Source of the DNA: JAIQFL01 sp035295745
GTDB taxonomy: Bacteria; Acidobacteriota; Terriglobia; Bryobacterales; Bryobacteraceae
NCBI GenBank assembly: GCA_035295745.1
Contig: DATGIL010000084.1
Span: forward strand, 4,183-68,182
Direction of reading: 5' to 3'
DNA length: 64,000 nucleotides
In this document: one piece after another, positions 34,462-42,341 of the stretch
Numbering within the stretch: position 1 is the stretch's first letter
Layout: the number at the start of each line of letters is the position of its first letter
The notes under the pieces: generated by a model
What the model saw: the letters and a program-made list of their open reading frames with translations, nothing else
Database searches by the model: none
Told to the model about the DNA's origin: nothing
Program-made: the position numbers and the translations under genes

Positions 34462-34707
34462 TCAGTCGAGCAGTTCGATCTGGTACTCCTCGATTACCGG
34501 GTTGGCGAGCACCTCGTGAGCAATGGTTTCGATATCTCTCTGCGCCTGCTCGCGGCTCATGCCGTCGTCGATCGCAATCTCGAAGCACTTACCCTGGCGT
34601 ACGTCCAGGATGCCGGGATAGCCGAGCCCGTTCAAAGCGGATCGGACGGTCTGCCCCTGCGGGTCGAGAACGGTAGACTTGAGTGAAACCAAGACTCGGG
34701 CTTTCAT
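34462..34707 (-). CDS. purS: PurS subunit of phosphoribosylformylglycinamidine synthase
   Basis: 81 residues matching PurS in length and sequence (VLVSLKSTVLDPQGQTV, LGYPGILDVRQGKCFEI, the closing EVLANPVIEEYQIE). PurS dimerises and bridges PurL and PurQ in the fourth step of purine synthesis. purQ and purL are not next to it here: glmS lies 85 bases downstream and a PEP-CTERM gene upstream. So it is either an orphan or part of a dispersed purine set. Both neighbours glmS and PurS-PurQL use glutamine-derived ammonia, but a functional link is only a guess. Confidence 0.93.
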   Translation of the reverse strand: MKARVLVSLKSTVLDPQGQTVRSALNGLGYPGILDVRQGKCFEIAIDDGMSREQAQRDIETIAHEVLANPVIEEYQIELLD

Positions 34708-35013
34708 CGGAAATTCGATTATCGCACGACCAAACTGGAGCGAAATTGCCCCATAGATGGCGTAATGCGCATGGCCGATTTCCCTTCTGCATTTTGGGCT
34801 TGGAGGGCTTGGTGGGCTGCAAAAAAGCTTGGGCCTTGGCGCCGCCCCGTAGAGCAGGGACCGGCAGATCCGGAAATGCTGAACCTTCTACTCCGGCATC
34901 CGCCGGACGCCGCCGATCGAGTTAGTAAGTCCGTAATAAACAAAAGTGACACCGGAGCAATATCCCGGTGCCACGAATTATCGCCGATCCGATTGATAGC
35001 TTCCCGCGAGAAA
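34708..35013. other. Intergenic stretch upstream of purS
   Basis: 306 bases. The distal part holds the terminator of the PEP-CTERM gene (34930-34974). The rest (34708-34929) presumably carries the purS promoter on the minus strand, but no clear -35/-10 pair or purine riboswitch was recognised. No coding frame is supported. Confidence 0.4.
34930..34974 (-). terminator. Intrinsic terminator after the PEP-CTERM gene
   Basis: On the minus strand GTGGCACCGG-GATATTGCT-CCGGTGTCAC forms a stem (CACCGG/CCGGTG plus three more pairs across one mismatch), followed by TTTTGTTTATTA. It begins 40 bases after the stop at 35014. Confidence 0.75.
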
Positions 35014-35757
35014 CTAACTTCTTGATACAACGGCCGTGGCATGAACACGGCGCCGTCGCAGCAGCAGGCTCAGTCCGACCAGCGCGAGACCTGCCGTCGC
35101 ATAACTGGCGGGCTCCGGAGCAGCCAGGGCGTGTCCGGGAAGAAGCTGGACTACGACATCCTGGGCTCCGACCTCATCCAGCGCCGCGAGATTCGCGGCC
35201 ATTGGACCCTGGCCATTCAGCGACGAAAGATAAGTCTGTGCCAAGGTCAAAGCGGGCGCATCCTGGGGGTTTCGGAATGAGATATTCCCCGAACTCACGT
35301 TCAGCGGATTGGCCGGCAGTTCGCGCACAATCTCCCAGGTCGCGATCTGCAGGGCGCTGGCATGCTCGGCATCGAGAGGTGCTCCGAATGTCGGGTAATA
35401 ACGTCCGAACAACTCATCCAGAAGAGCTGCCTTCGCGGCCCCCATGCCGCCGATATTGGTCGTACCTTGATCGAGAGGAACAAGATTGTATGTGTAGGTG
35501 CTGCCACCGGACACGAATTCTCGCGGTTCAATACAGAAAGCGACGAACGTAGCGGCCAGGCCCGAGTATGTGGCCCCGGTCTGTGTAAAGGTGAACTCAC
35601 CGGTGGTCGTATCAACCCATCCCGGATTCGTCGGGTCATTCACAATGAATCGCTGAATGGCCTCCGAACTTACCTCTCCGTTGAACAGGGCGATGATTGT
35701 CGTGGCGTGGGCGTTGGCTCCAGCCAAGGCTAACGCGATTAGAAACGTGCTCTTCAC
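35014..35757 (-). CDS. PEP-CTERM protein with probable thioester domain
   Basis: 247 residues from GTG 35757. Signal peptide KSTFLIALALAGANAHA. The C-terminus has the PEP-CTERM sorting signal: PEPASYATAGLALVGLSLLL followed by RRRR, recognised by exosortase for export and cleavage. The middle resembles the thioester domain of surface adhesins: a Cys in FVAFCIEPRE (C75) and a Gln in SALQIATWEIV (Q137), matching the paired [FYL]-C and LQ-x-A-x-W motifs whose side chains form an internal thioester in that family. If real, this is a covalent adhesin anchored by a PEP-CTERM system. Encoded alone, with its own terminator. Confidence 0.82.
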   Translation of the reverse strand: MKSTFLIALALAGANAHATTIIALFNGEVSSEAIQRFIVNDPTNPGWVDTTTGEFTFTQTGATYSGLAATFVAFCIEPREFVSGGSTYTYNLVPLDQGTTNIGGMGAAKAALLDELFGRYYPTFGAPLDAEHASALQIATWEIVRELPANPLNVSSGNISFRNPQDAPALTLAQTYLSSLNGQGPMAANLAALDEVGAQDVVVQLLPGHALAAPEPASYATAGLALVGLSLLLRRRRVHATAVVSRS

Positions 35758-35916
35758 GACTTAAACATAGCGGGTCGCTTAGCGGAGAGGGATTAGTAAC
35801 CGTACCTGCTAACTCACAGTACGGTCGTAACTGGAGGACGGGTATCCCGTATAACTTTGGTGGGGATGGATATGCTGCCCCAGCCCCCAACCTGCGGGGA
35901 ACTGGGGCTAGGGTGT

Positions 35917-37176
35917 TTAGTTCAACAATCTGCCCTGCCGAAGATAGGCCGGCGTGTCCAGGTCATCCATATCGAGGATCGGTTCGGGATCTTCCACCTG
36001 GACCGGTTCCGGCTCCGCTTCCGGTTCCAATTGCAGGATCGGTTCCGGCTCGAAGAAAGGAGTCGGGGCAGGGGCGGGCGTCGGTTCGACTATCGGCGCG
36101 GGGGCTGGCGCGGGCGCGGGAGTGGGCTCCGGCGGCGCCTGGATGCGGATCTGTGGAGTTTCCCATCGATTCGCCGGCGACGCGATCTCGCCCTTGAATC
36201 CCGTTGCGATGACCGTGACCTTGACCGTATCGGCCATCGATTCGTTGATGGTCACGCCAAAGTTGAGTTGCACGTCTTCGCACTCCGTGGCCTCGCGGAT
36301 GATGGCGCAGGCAGCGTCGACATCGTGCAGCGCCAACCGGCTGGAGGCCGTGATGTTGATCAAGACGCCGCGAGCCCCTGCGATGCTGGTCTCTTCCAAG
36401 AGTGGGCAACTAATCGCCTGTTTCGCCGCGTCGGCAGCCGCCGTTTCGCCGCGTCCGATCGCCGCACCCATCATGGCGTAGCCCATGCCCACCATCGTGG
36501 CGCGAATGTCGGCAAAGTCGCGATTGATCAGGCCGGGCGTGATGATGATGTCGGTAATGCCCTGCACCGTCTGACGCAACACCTCGTCGGCGACCCGGAA
36601 GGACTCGCCGATGCTGGTGCCGCGCGGGACGAGCGACAACAACCGGTCATTGGGGATCGCGATTACCGAATCGACTGTGGCGGCCAGTTGGGCGAGGCCC
36701 AGTTCCGCCGCTTTCCTGCGCCGCGACCCTTCGAAGGTGAATGGCTTCGTGACCACAGCCACGACGAGCGCGTCCAACTCTCGGGCCAGGGACGCCACGA
36801 CCGGAGCGGCGCCGGTACCAGTACCGCCCCCGAGACCAGCCGTCACGAATACCATATCAGCGCCTTGCAGAATCTCGACAATGCTGTCGGTATTCTCCAG
36901 GGCCGCCTGACGCCCGACATCCGGATTCGAACCGGCGCCGAGCCCGTTCGTCACCTTGGTGCCCAGTTGCAGTTTGTTCGGGACGTTGCAGGCCGAGAGC
37001 GCCTGCAGGTCGGTGTTCATGGCATAGAACTCGACGCCTTCCACGCCCTCCTGCACCATCCGGGAAACCGCGTTACATCCGCCACCGCCGATACCGATCA
37101 CCTTGAATCGGGCGCCGGTGCGCTCTTCTTCCATCTCGTATTTCAAATCGTCCAGATTCGAATCGATCAACCCCAT
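35917..37176 (-). CDS. ftsZ: Cell division protein FtsZ
   Basis: 419 residues. Tubulin-like GTPase that forms the cytokinetic ring. N-terminal FKVIGIGGGGCNAVSRM, the GTP-binding GGGTGTG at residues 116-122, the DxxD-type T7 loop region near 205-215, then a long Pro/Glu/Ala-rich linker (about residues 325-400) and the C-terminal peptide DTPAYLRQGRLLN, which docks FtsA. It is the last gene of the dcw cluster; a 144-base gap containing a dispersed hairpin repeat separates it from ftsA. Confidence 0.98.
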   Translation of the reverse strand: MGLIDSNLDDLKYEMEEERTGARFKVIGIGGGGCNAVSRMVQEGVEGVEFYAMNTDLQALSACNVPNKLQLGTKVTNGLGAGSNPDVGRQAALENTDSIVEILQGADMVFVTAGLGGGTGTGAAPVVASLARELDALVVAVVTKPFTFEGSRRRKAAELGLAQLAATVDSVIAIPNDRLLSLVPRGTSIGESFRVADEVLRQTVQGITDIIITPGLINRDFADIRATMVGMGYAMMGAAIGRGETAAADAAKQAISCPLLEETSIAGARGVLINITASSRLALHDVDAACAIIREATECEDVQLNFGVTINESMADTVKVTVIATGFKGEIASPANRWETPQIRIQAPPEPTPAPAPAPAPIVEPTPAPAPTPFFEPEPILQLEPEAEPEPVQVEDPEPILDMDDLDTPAYLRQGRLLN

Positions 37177-37263
37177 ACACTACCTCCCTTGCCACCAACG
37201 GATTGGACATGACCCTGCCGGCTGCGGACACTCATCCCATCTGCCCCAGATACTTGTACAGGG

Positions 37264-37315
37264 CCAAAAGCGCCGGCAGGAGTGCCGGCGCGGCAGACAC
37301 GAGTGTCCGCGCCAC
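37264..37315 (-). repeat. Double-hairpin dispersed repeat (copy E) between ftsA and ftsZ
   Basis: Minus orientation. GTGGCGC, stem GCGGAC/GTCTGC (one G-T wobble) with loop ACTCGT, then a perfect stem GCGCCGGC/GCCGGCGC with loop ACTCCT, then TTTTGG. It starts just after the ftsA stop and lies within the transcript leading to ftsZ. Confidence 0.82.
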
Positions 37316-37320
37316 ATCTT

Positions 37321-38520
37321 TTACTTCAGAAGCTTTCCCAACCACCCGGCCGTTTCGCGCTGCTGCTCGTCCTGAGCCTTTAATTTCGCCGAATACATCG
37401 CCAAACCCGCTGCCGCTGCCCACTCCGGATCGTTCATGTGATCGGGCCAGTCTTGTATCCCGAACGCCAGACCGAAACGTGTCTGGCACCCCAGCTCCTG
37501 TTGGGCAACATCCAGAAGATCCGGCAGGCGCGAGCCCGCGCCAGTCAGAAACATGCCACCGATCAGTGCACGGTCCATTCCCACCCTCGCCAACTCCGTG
37601 CGAATCAAGCGGAACAACTCCCGCGCCCGCGCCTCGATAATCTGATTCACGAAGCGGCGCTGCGCCTGGCGAGCTTCGCGATTATCCGGCGTGGGCAATT
37701 CCACAATGGCGTTTTCCGTCGAACGTTCCGCGAGGGCTCCGCCGTATTCCATCTTCACCAGCTCGGCGTCTTCGTAACTGAGACAGAGACCTTGCGCCAG
37801 ATCGCGAGTGAAGTGATCTCCACAGACACGGACCGCGGAAGCGAGATAAATCGAGTCACCGTAATACACCACCAATTCCGTGGAGTGCGCCCCGATGTCC
37901 ACCACCGCGATACCTTCTCGCCGCTCCTCCGGCAGGACCGCCGCATAGCACGCGGCGAGAGCTTCGAAGATGGTCTCCTCTACCAACAGGTGCGCCTGAT
38001 TCACGGCACCTACCAGCGAATTGTGCTCCTGAATCGAACCTGTCACTACGTGGACATTAATTTCGAGACGCGATGCCAGCATGCGGCGAGGATCGCGATG
38101 GCCCGGATGGTCGTCTACCACAAAATCCTGCGGGAACATCTGCAGGATCATGCGGTCTTCCTGCAACTGCACGCGCGACGCCCGCTCTACCACTCGGTTT
38201 ACATCGCGCTGCTCGACCTCCCGCACATGTCCCAACTCCACGACGCCGCGCCCATTCGCGCCGCGCAACGTGGGACCGCCCATACCCACCACCGCCGACC
38301 CAACCGAAACCCCCACCATCGCCTCTGCTTCCCGCAGAGCCGCGAGCACGGATTCGGTGACCGCCTGTTGATCGGCAATCCTGCCCTTGTTCCACCCCTG
38401 AGAATCGACCGCCGAGTAGCCCAGAAAACGAATCCTTCGATCCTCCAACGCACAGATCACCATCCGCGTCTTGCGGCTGCCTGCGTCGAGACCGACTGCG
38501 TATACCGGTTTAACTGCCAT
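37321..38520 (-). CDS. ftsA: Cell division protein FtsA
   Basis: 399 residues. Actin-like ATPase that ties FtsZ to the membrane. Phosphate-1 region YAVGLDAGSRKTRMVIC, the SHS2/1C domain around residues 85-165, VVDIGAHSTELVVYY (phosphate 2), and GGMFLTGAGSRLPDL (adenosine). The last eleven residues (ETAGWLGKLLK) form the amphipathic membrane-targeting helix. Starts five bases after ftsQ; the expected downstream partner ftsZ follows. Confidence 0.95.
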   Translation of the reverse strand: MAVKPVYAVGLDAGSRKTRMVICALEDRRIRFLGYSAVDSQGWNKGRIADQQAVTESVLAALREAEAMVGVSVGSAVVGMGGPTLRGANGRGVVELGHVREVEQRDVNRVVERASRVQLQEDRMILQMFPQDFVVDDHPGHRDPRRMLASRLEINVHVVTGSIQEHNSLVGAVNQAHLLVEETIFEALAACYAAVLPEERREGIAVVDIGAHSTELVVYYGDSIYLASAVRVCGDHFTRDLAQGLCLSYEDAELVKMEYGGALAERSTENAIVELPTPDNREARQAQRRFVNQIIEARARELFRLIRTELARVGMDRALIGGMFLTGAGSRLPDLLDVAQQELGCQTRFGLAFGIQDWPDHMNDPEWAAAAGLAMYSAKLKAQDEQQRETAGWLGKLLK

Positions 38521-38525
38521 GCACC

Positions 38526-39293
38526 CTAATCCTCTGCCGTAATGCGGTCATCCAACCGCAAATCGAATCGTTTGGCGTTGGGTGAGTGTTTGAGGATGTC
38601 CGGATAGTGATTGAGAAAGTTCTGGTAGCGGCGGCCAAAATTGTTGTCACCCATGATCAACTCCACCGCGCGTTGCTCCACTTGCGCCACAATGCGAATA
38701 TTGTCGGGATCGCTGGCATCCACCTCCGACAGATCTTTCGCCAGATAGCCGAGGTCTTCCTGAACCCGAGCCATGCAGGCCACCCGTTCGCGGCGCTGCT
38801 CGTCAGTTTCGTCTTCCTTGACGCCGCTCAACACCGGAAAGGTGAATTGCGATTGCGGCGGCGGATCGAGCAGAATCCCCTTCGAGTCGATCAGCAGCAC
38901 CCCGGAGTTGAAGAAAACGAACGCCACCGGTGTCCGCTCTTTGATGCGCACGACCAGCCGATCGGGCCAGATGCGAGAGACCGAAGCGTCTTCCACCCAG
39001 TCGATGGCCAGCAATCGACGCCGGCGTTCCCCTAACGGTACGGAGAATACGCTATGCCCGAAATCGGAAGAGAACACCCGCAGCACCTTGGTCCGTGAGG
39101 TGTAGTTCATGCCCAGGATCGTAAGAGCATCTTTGTGATCGCGCGACAAAACGAACTGCGGGTCAGTGAGCGCGAACAGGCGCACTTTCAGCCCTGCCAT
39201 GGCTGACGAAACGAACACCGCCGTGAACACAATGACCCCGAGCCATACCCGCCACCGGAACTTCGGCGGCGCCTTCCTGGATTCCCTTGCCAT
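38526..39293 (-). CDS. ftsQ: Cell division protein FtsQ
   Basis: 255 residues: a short cytoplasmic tail, one transmembrane helix (RVWLGVIVFTAVFVSSAMAG, residues 15-34), then a periplasmic POTRA domain (ILGMNYTSRTKVLRVFSSDF, LLAIDWVEDASVSRIWPDRL, VVRIKERTPVAFVF) and the FtsQ beta domain (VLLIDSKGILLDP, FPVLSGV). Scaffolds the FtsB/FtsL part of the divisome. The position between murC and ftsA confirms the call. Confidence 0.93.
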   Translation of the reverse strand: MARESRKAPPKFRWRVWLGVIVFTAVFVSSAMAGLKVRLFALTDPQFVLSRDHKDALTILGMNYTSRTKVLRVFSSDFGHSVFSVPLGERRRRLLAIDWVEDASVSRIWPDRLVVRIKERTPVAFVFFNSGVLLIDSKGILLDPPPQSQFTFPVLSGVKEDETDEQRRERVACMARVQEDLGYLAKDLSEVDASDPDNIRIVAQVEQRAVELIMGDNNFGRRYQNFLNHYPDILKHSPNAKRFDLRLDDRITAED

Positions 39294-39337
39294 AACTAAC
39301 CAACTTCCCCCGTCTTCGATTCCGCGCTCCCCAACGC

Positions 39338-40717
39338 CTACCCCTCACCTTTCAGCCGCGCCAGCAGCTTTTCGCCGGCTTGCCAGACGCTGCCCGCACC
39401 CAACGTCAGCGCCAGATCTCCATCGCGCGCCGCATTCCAGAGCGCTTCCACGCCGCGATCGAGCGTACCCACATACTCCACCCCGCGATGCCCAAACTGC
39501 CGGATGCGCTCCACCAACATCTCCGCCGAGACGCCCTCGATCGGCTTTTCCGAGGCCGCGTAGATGTCCATCACGAACAGACTGTCAGCCTGGTGAAAAG
39601 AGCGCGCGAACTCGTCCATCAAATGGAACGTACGGGTGTAGCGATGGGGTTGAAACAGCACGTGGACGCGGCGGAAGCCGCACAATCGGGCGCTATCGAG
39701 CGTGGCCCGGATCTCGGTTGGATGGTGGCCGTAATCGTCCACGACCGTAACACCGCGTTCCTTACCTCGAACCTGAAATCGCCGGTCAACGCCGTTGAAC
39801 GTCGCGAGCGCCTCGCGGATGGTGTCGGGTTTGACCTCCAGTTCCATAGCCGTCGTCACCGCCGCCGCCGCATTCAATACGTTGTGACGCCCCGGAATCC
39901 CCAGGTGAAACTTGCCAAGATCGTGATTCCGGTAGCTGAGGCGAAAATCGCCGGAAAAGGGCCCACAGGCAATCTCGCTGGCTTGCACGTCCGCCTGCGC
40001 CGTCGTTCCGTAGGTAATCGTCCGGCGCTTGATCGCCGGCAGGACACTCTGCACGTTCTCATCGTCCAGACACACGATAACCGCACCGTAAAACGGCACC
40101 TTATTGACAAACTCGATGAAGGCTTCGCGAATTTTGTCGAGTGAGGGGTAGTGGTCCAGATGTTCGCGGTCGATATTCGTGACCACGGCGATGATCGGCG
40201 CAAGTTTCAGAAACGACCCGTCGCTCTCGTCCGATTCCACCACCAGAAAATCGCTCCGCCCGACACGGGCATTGGCTCCGCCCATCGTGCCGACGCGACC
40301 GCCCACCACTACCGTCGGATCGAGACCGGCGTAGTTCAGGATCGTGGCGGTCATCGAGGTGGTCGTAGTCTTGCCATGACTTCCCGCCACCGCGATGCCG
40401 TACTTGAGGCGCATCAGTTCGGCCAGAAGCTCGCCGCGCGGGATCACCGGAATCTGCAGACGCCGCGCCTCCTGCACTTCGGGGTTCTGCTCGTCGACCG
40501 CGGAACTCACCACCAGCGCGCGTGCGCCGGCGACATTCGAGGCGTCATGCCCCTCATAGATCCGGGCGCCCATGGCCGCCAGGTGCTCAGTGATGGGCGA
40601 GAGCTTCAGATCGGACCCGCTGATCTGGTATCCGAGGTTCAACAGAACCTCGGCGATGCCGCTCATCCCGATGCCGCCAATTCCCGCGAAATGTAGGTGC
40701 TGGGGACGGAAAAACAT
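39338..40717 (-). CDS. murC: UDP-N-acetylmuramate-L-alanine ligase
   Basis: 459 residues. Adds L-Ala to UDP-MurNAc using ATP; cytoplasmic. HLHFAGIGGIGMSGIAEVL at the N-terminus is the nucleotide-sugar loop, VAGSHGKTTTTSM the P-loop near residue 110, VVESDESDGSFLKL and VVTNIDREHLDHY the substrate region, GRHNVLNAAAAVT and VDDYGHHPTEI the C-terminal catalytic part. In many bacteria murB and ddl sit next to murC; here ftsQ follows directly. Confidence 0.97.
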   Translation of the reverse strand: MFFRPQHLHFAGIGGIGMSGIAEVLLNLGYQISGSDLKLSPITEHLAAMGARIYEGHDASNVAGARALVVSSAVDEQNPEVQEARRLQIPVIPRGELLAELMRLKYGIAVAGSHGKTTTTSMTATILNYAGLDPTVVVGGRVGTMGGANARVGRSDFLVVESDESDGSFLKLAPIIAVVTNIDREHLDHYPSLDKIREAFIEFVNKVPFYGAVIVCLDDENVQSVLPAIKRRTITYGTTAQADVQASEIACGPFSGDFRLSYRNHDLGKFHLGIPGRHNVLNAAAAVTTAMELEVKPDTIREALATFNGVDRRFQVRGKERGVTVVDDYGHHPTEIRATLDSARLCGFRRVHVLFQPHRYTRTFHLMDEFARSFHQADSLFVMDIYAASEKPIEGVSAEMLVERIRQFGHRGVEYVGTLDRGVEALWNAARDGDLALTLGAGSVWQAGEKLLARLKGEG

Positions 40718-40771
40718 TTACTTACCGTATTGTTTCGGCTCGCGGCGCTGGTGTCAATTGAAATTTCACGT

Positions 40772-41887
40772 TCAGCCGCGCGCCACCTCCTCGAGAATGT
40801 GCGCCGCACGACGTGCGGCGCCCGGATGCGCAAACTGCCTCGCAGCTTCACCCATGCGTTCCAGTGTCCCGGAGGTGGCTGCCAACTGCATCACCGCGTC
40901 AACTAGAGCCTGGCCATTCATCTGGGAATCGCGGATCAACTTCGCGGCGCCGGCTCGTTCCATAGCTTCGGCGTTGCGGGTCTGGTGATCGTCAGCGGCG
41001 AACGGAAACGGCACCAGAATGGAGGGCTTGCCCGCCGCCGCGAGTTCCGAAACGGCGCCCGCACCCGACCGGCTGACGATCAGGTCGGCTGCCGCAAACG
41101 CAGCGGGCATATCCTTAATAAACTCCACAATCTCCCCTTCGAGACCGAACCTGTCCAAATCCTGATTCCTCGCGTCGATGGGGGCCCGTCCGGACTGGTG
41201 TAGAATCCGCACCCGGAGGCCCGCTTTCTGAAACAGCGGCCAACTCTCGACAGAAGCGCGGTTCAATGTCCGAGACCCCTGGCTGCCGCCAGTAACCAGA
41301 ATGCTGAGAACGTCGCCGCGCGGTTTCGGCGGAATCTCGAAAAACTCATTACGTACCGGCAATCCGGTGACTTCGGTCTTGCCTGAGCGAAAAAACGCCG
41401 CCGTCTCCGGAAACGAGATCAGCGCCCGCGACACACTACTGGCAATGATCCGATTGGTGAATCCGGGGACGGCATTCGGCTCCATTACGACGACCGGCAC
41501 ATTGCGGACAAGGGCGGCGAGCACCGGGGGCCCGGCGACATACCCTCCCATGCTGAACACAGCGGAGCACTGGCTCACCAGGTCGCCGCATCGCAGCGTA
41601 GTGAGCGGTAACTGGACGATCGTCGCGAGTTTCTGCCGCATGCCCACCCGATTGAGTCCGCCGATCTCGATCTTCTTCAACTCAAACCCTTCCGCCGGCA
41701 CGAGCTTTCCTTCGAGCCCGCGCTCCGTTCCCACAAAAACAACGCCTCGCCCGCGAGCGCGCAGTTCGCGAGCGACTGCCAGCGCCGGAATGACGTGCCC
41801 GCCAGTCCCGCCGCCCGCGAAGAGAAAGCAGGGGTTGGGGTTTGGGGGTTGGGGGTTAGGGTTGTGCCCCTCGCTCCGCTCGGTCAT
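40772..41887 (-). CDS. murG: UDP-GlcNAc:lipid II precursor transferase MurG, with repeat-derived N-terminus
   Basis: 371 residues. Transfers GlcNAc to lipid I. The glycosyltransferase core begins FAGGGTGGHVIPALAVAREL and includes VFVGTERGLEGKLVP, SMGGYVAGPPVLAA, MEPNAVPGFTNRI, VTGGSQGSRTLN, IVSRSGAGAVSELAAAGKPS and LVPFPFAADDHQTRNAE. The only in-frame start near the core is ATG 41887, which adds about nineteen residues (TERSEGHNPNPQPPNPNP) coded by a G-tract repeat and is absent from usual MurG. That ATG overlaps the stop of the S23-family gene (ATGA), so murG translation seems coupled to an inserted gene. Confidence 0.95.
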   Translation of the reverse strand: MTERSEGHNPNPQPPNPNPCFLFAGGGTGGHVIPALAVARELRARGRGVVFVGTERGLEGKLVPAEGFELKKIEIGGLNRVGMRQKLATIVQLPLTTLRCGDLVSQCSAVFSMGGYVAGPPVLAALVRNVPVVVMEPNAVPGFTNRIIASSVSRALISFPETAAFFRSGKTEVTGLPVRNEFFEIPPKPRGDVLSILVTGGSQGSRTLNRASVESWPLFQKAGLRVRILHQSGRAPIDARNQDLDRFGLEGEIVEFIKDMPAAFAAADLIVSRSGAGAVSELAAAGKPSILVPFPFAADDHQTRNAEAMERAGAAKLIRDSQMNGQALVDAVMQLAATSGTLERMGEAARQFAHPGAARRAAHILEEVARG

Positions 41888-42334
41888 TTCGGGTCCGCCA
41901 GGGCGTTGCGGAGTGCGTGTAGTTCCTTTGCCAGAACCGCGGACTGCGACAGGAGCAAGGTCAACTCCGCTGACTCGATGTATCCCAATCTTCCGGCGAT
42001 CTCCAGTTGCGTCTGAACCTCCGCGAGTGAACCTTGCGCGATCGATAGGTGATTTAGATACTCCTTGGTCGATTCGCGGGTGTGGCCCTCGGCGACATTC
42101 GATGGGACCGAGACGGCGGCTCGCCGAACCTGCGCGGTCAACCCGTATAGCTCCGACTTCGGAAATATCCCCGTCACGCGATATACCGCCTCCACAATAT
42201 CCATCCCATGCTGCCAAACACGTAAGTCCCGAAAGTGGCTGATCCTGCCCACACAATCCGCCCTTCACACCCCCTCTAACTAATTCCGCCCTTCGGCACG
42301 TCGCCGGAGGCCCCAACCCCCAACTCCCAACCCC
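41831..42334. mobile_element. Putative small element: S23-family gene between inverted G-tract repeats
   Basis: About 504 bp between ftsW and murG. Left end 41831-41862 is G-rich on the plus strand (GGGGTTGGGGTTTGGGGG, then TTGGGGGTTAGGG). Right end 42311-42334 is the same motif inverted (CCCCAACCCCCAACTCCC, then AACCCC). The only gene inside is the four-helix-bundle protein. The right end lies eight bases from the ftsW stop; the left end is inside the murG frame. Single G-tract copies occur at 13226 and 63990. No transposase is present and no target duplication was identified, so mobility is inferred from layout. Confidence 0.55.
41884..42252 (-). CDS. Four-helix-bundle protein, S23 rRNA intervening-sequence family
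   Basis: 122 residues from GTG 42252. Matches TIGR02436/PF05635: FRDLRVWQHGMDIVEAVYRV, FPKSELYGLTAQVRRAAVSV, PSNVAEGHTRESTKEYLNHL, IAQGSLAEVQTQLEIAGRLG. The family was named from proteins coded in 23S rRNA intervening sequences and is related to Avd of diversity-generating retroelements; it forms pentameric helical barrels. Here it is alone inside the dcw cluster, flanked by inverted G-tract repeats, and its stop overlaps the murG start. No reverse transcriptase or rRNA is nearby. Confidence 0.92.
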   Translation of the reverse strand: MGRISHFRDLRVWQHGMDIVEAVYRVTGIFPKSELYGLTAQVRRAAVSVPSNVAEGHTRESTKEYLNHLSIAQGSLAEVQTQLEIAGRLGYIESAELTLLLSQSAVLAKELHALRNALADPK

Positions 42335-42341
42335 TGTCTTT

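Noticed and set aside
35758..35916. Palindromes in the gap between ftsZ and the PEP-CTERM gene as an ftsZ terminator
   Set aside because: GCCCCAG/CTGGGGC can pair but the loop is long and no T-run follows on the minus strand; CCGTAC/GTACGG and ACGGGTATCCCGT may be regulatory but have no further support.
41831..42334. Diversity-generating retroelement (Avd-like gene)
   Set aside because: No reverse transcriptase, template repeat or variable repeat is in the window; the gene is closer to plain S23-family proteins.
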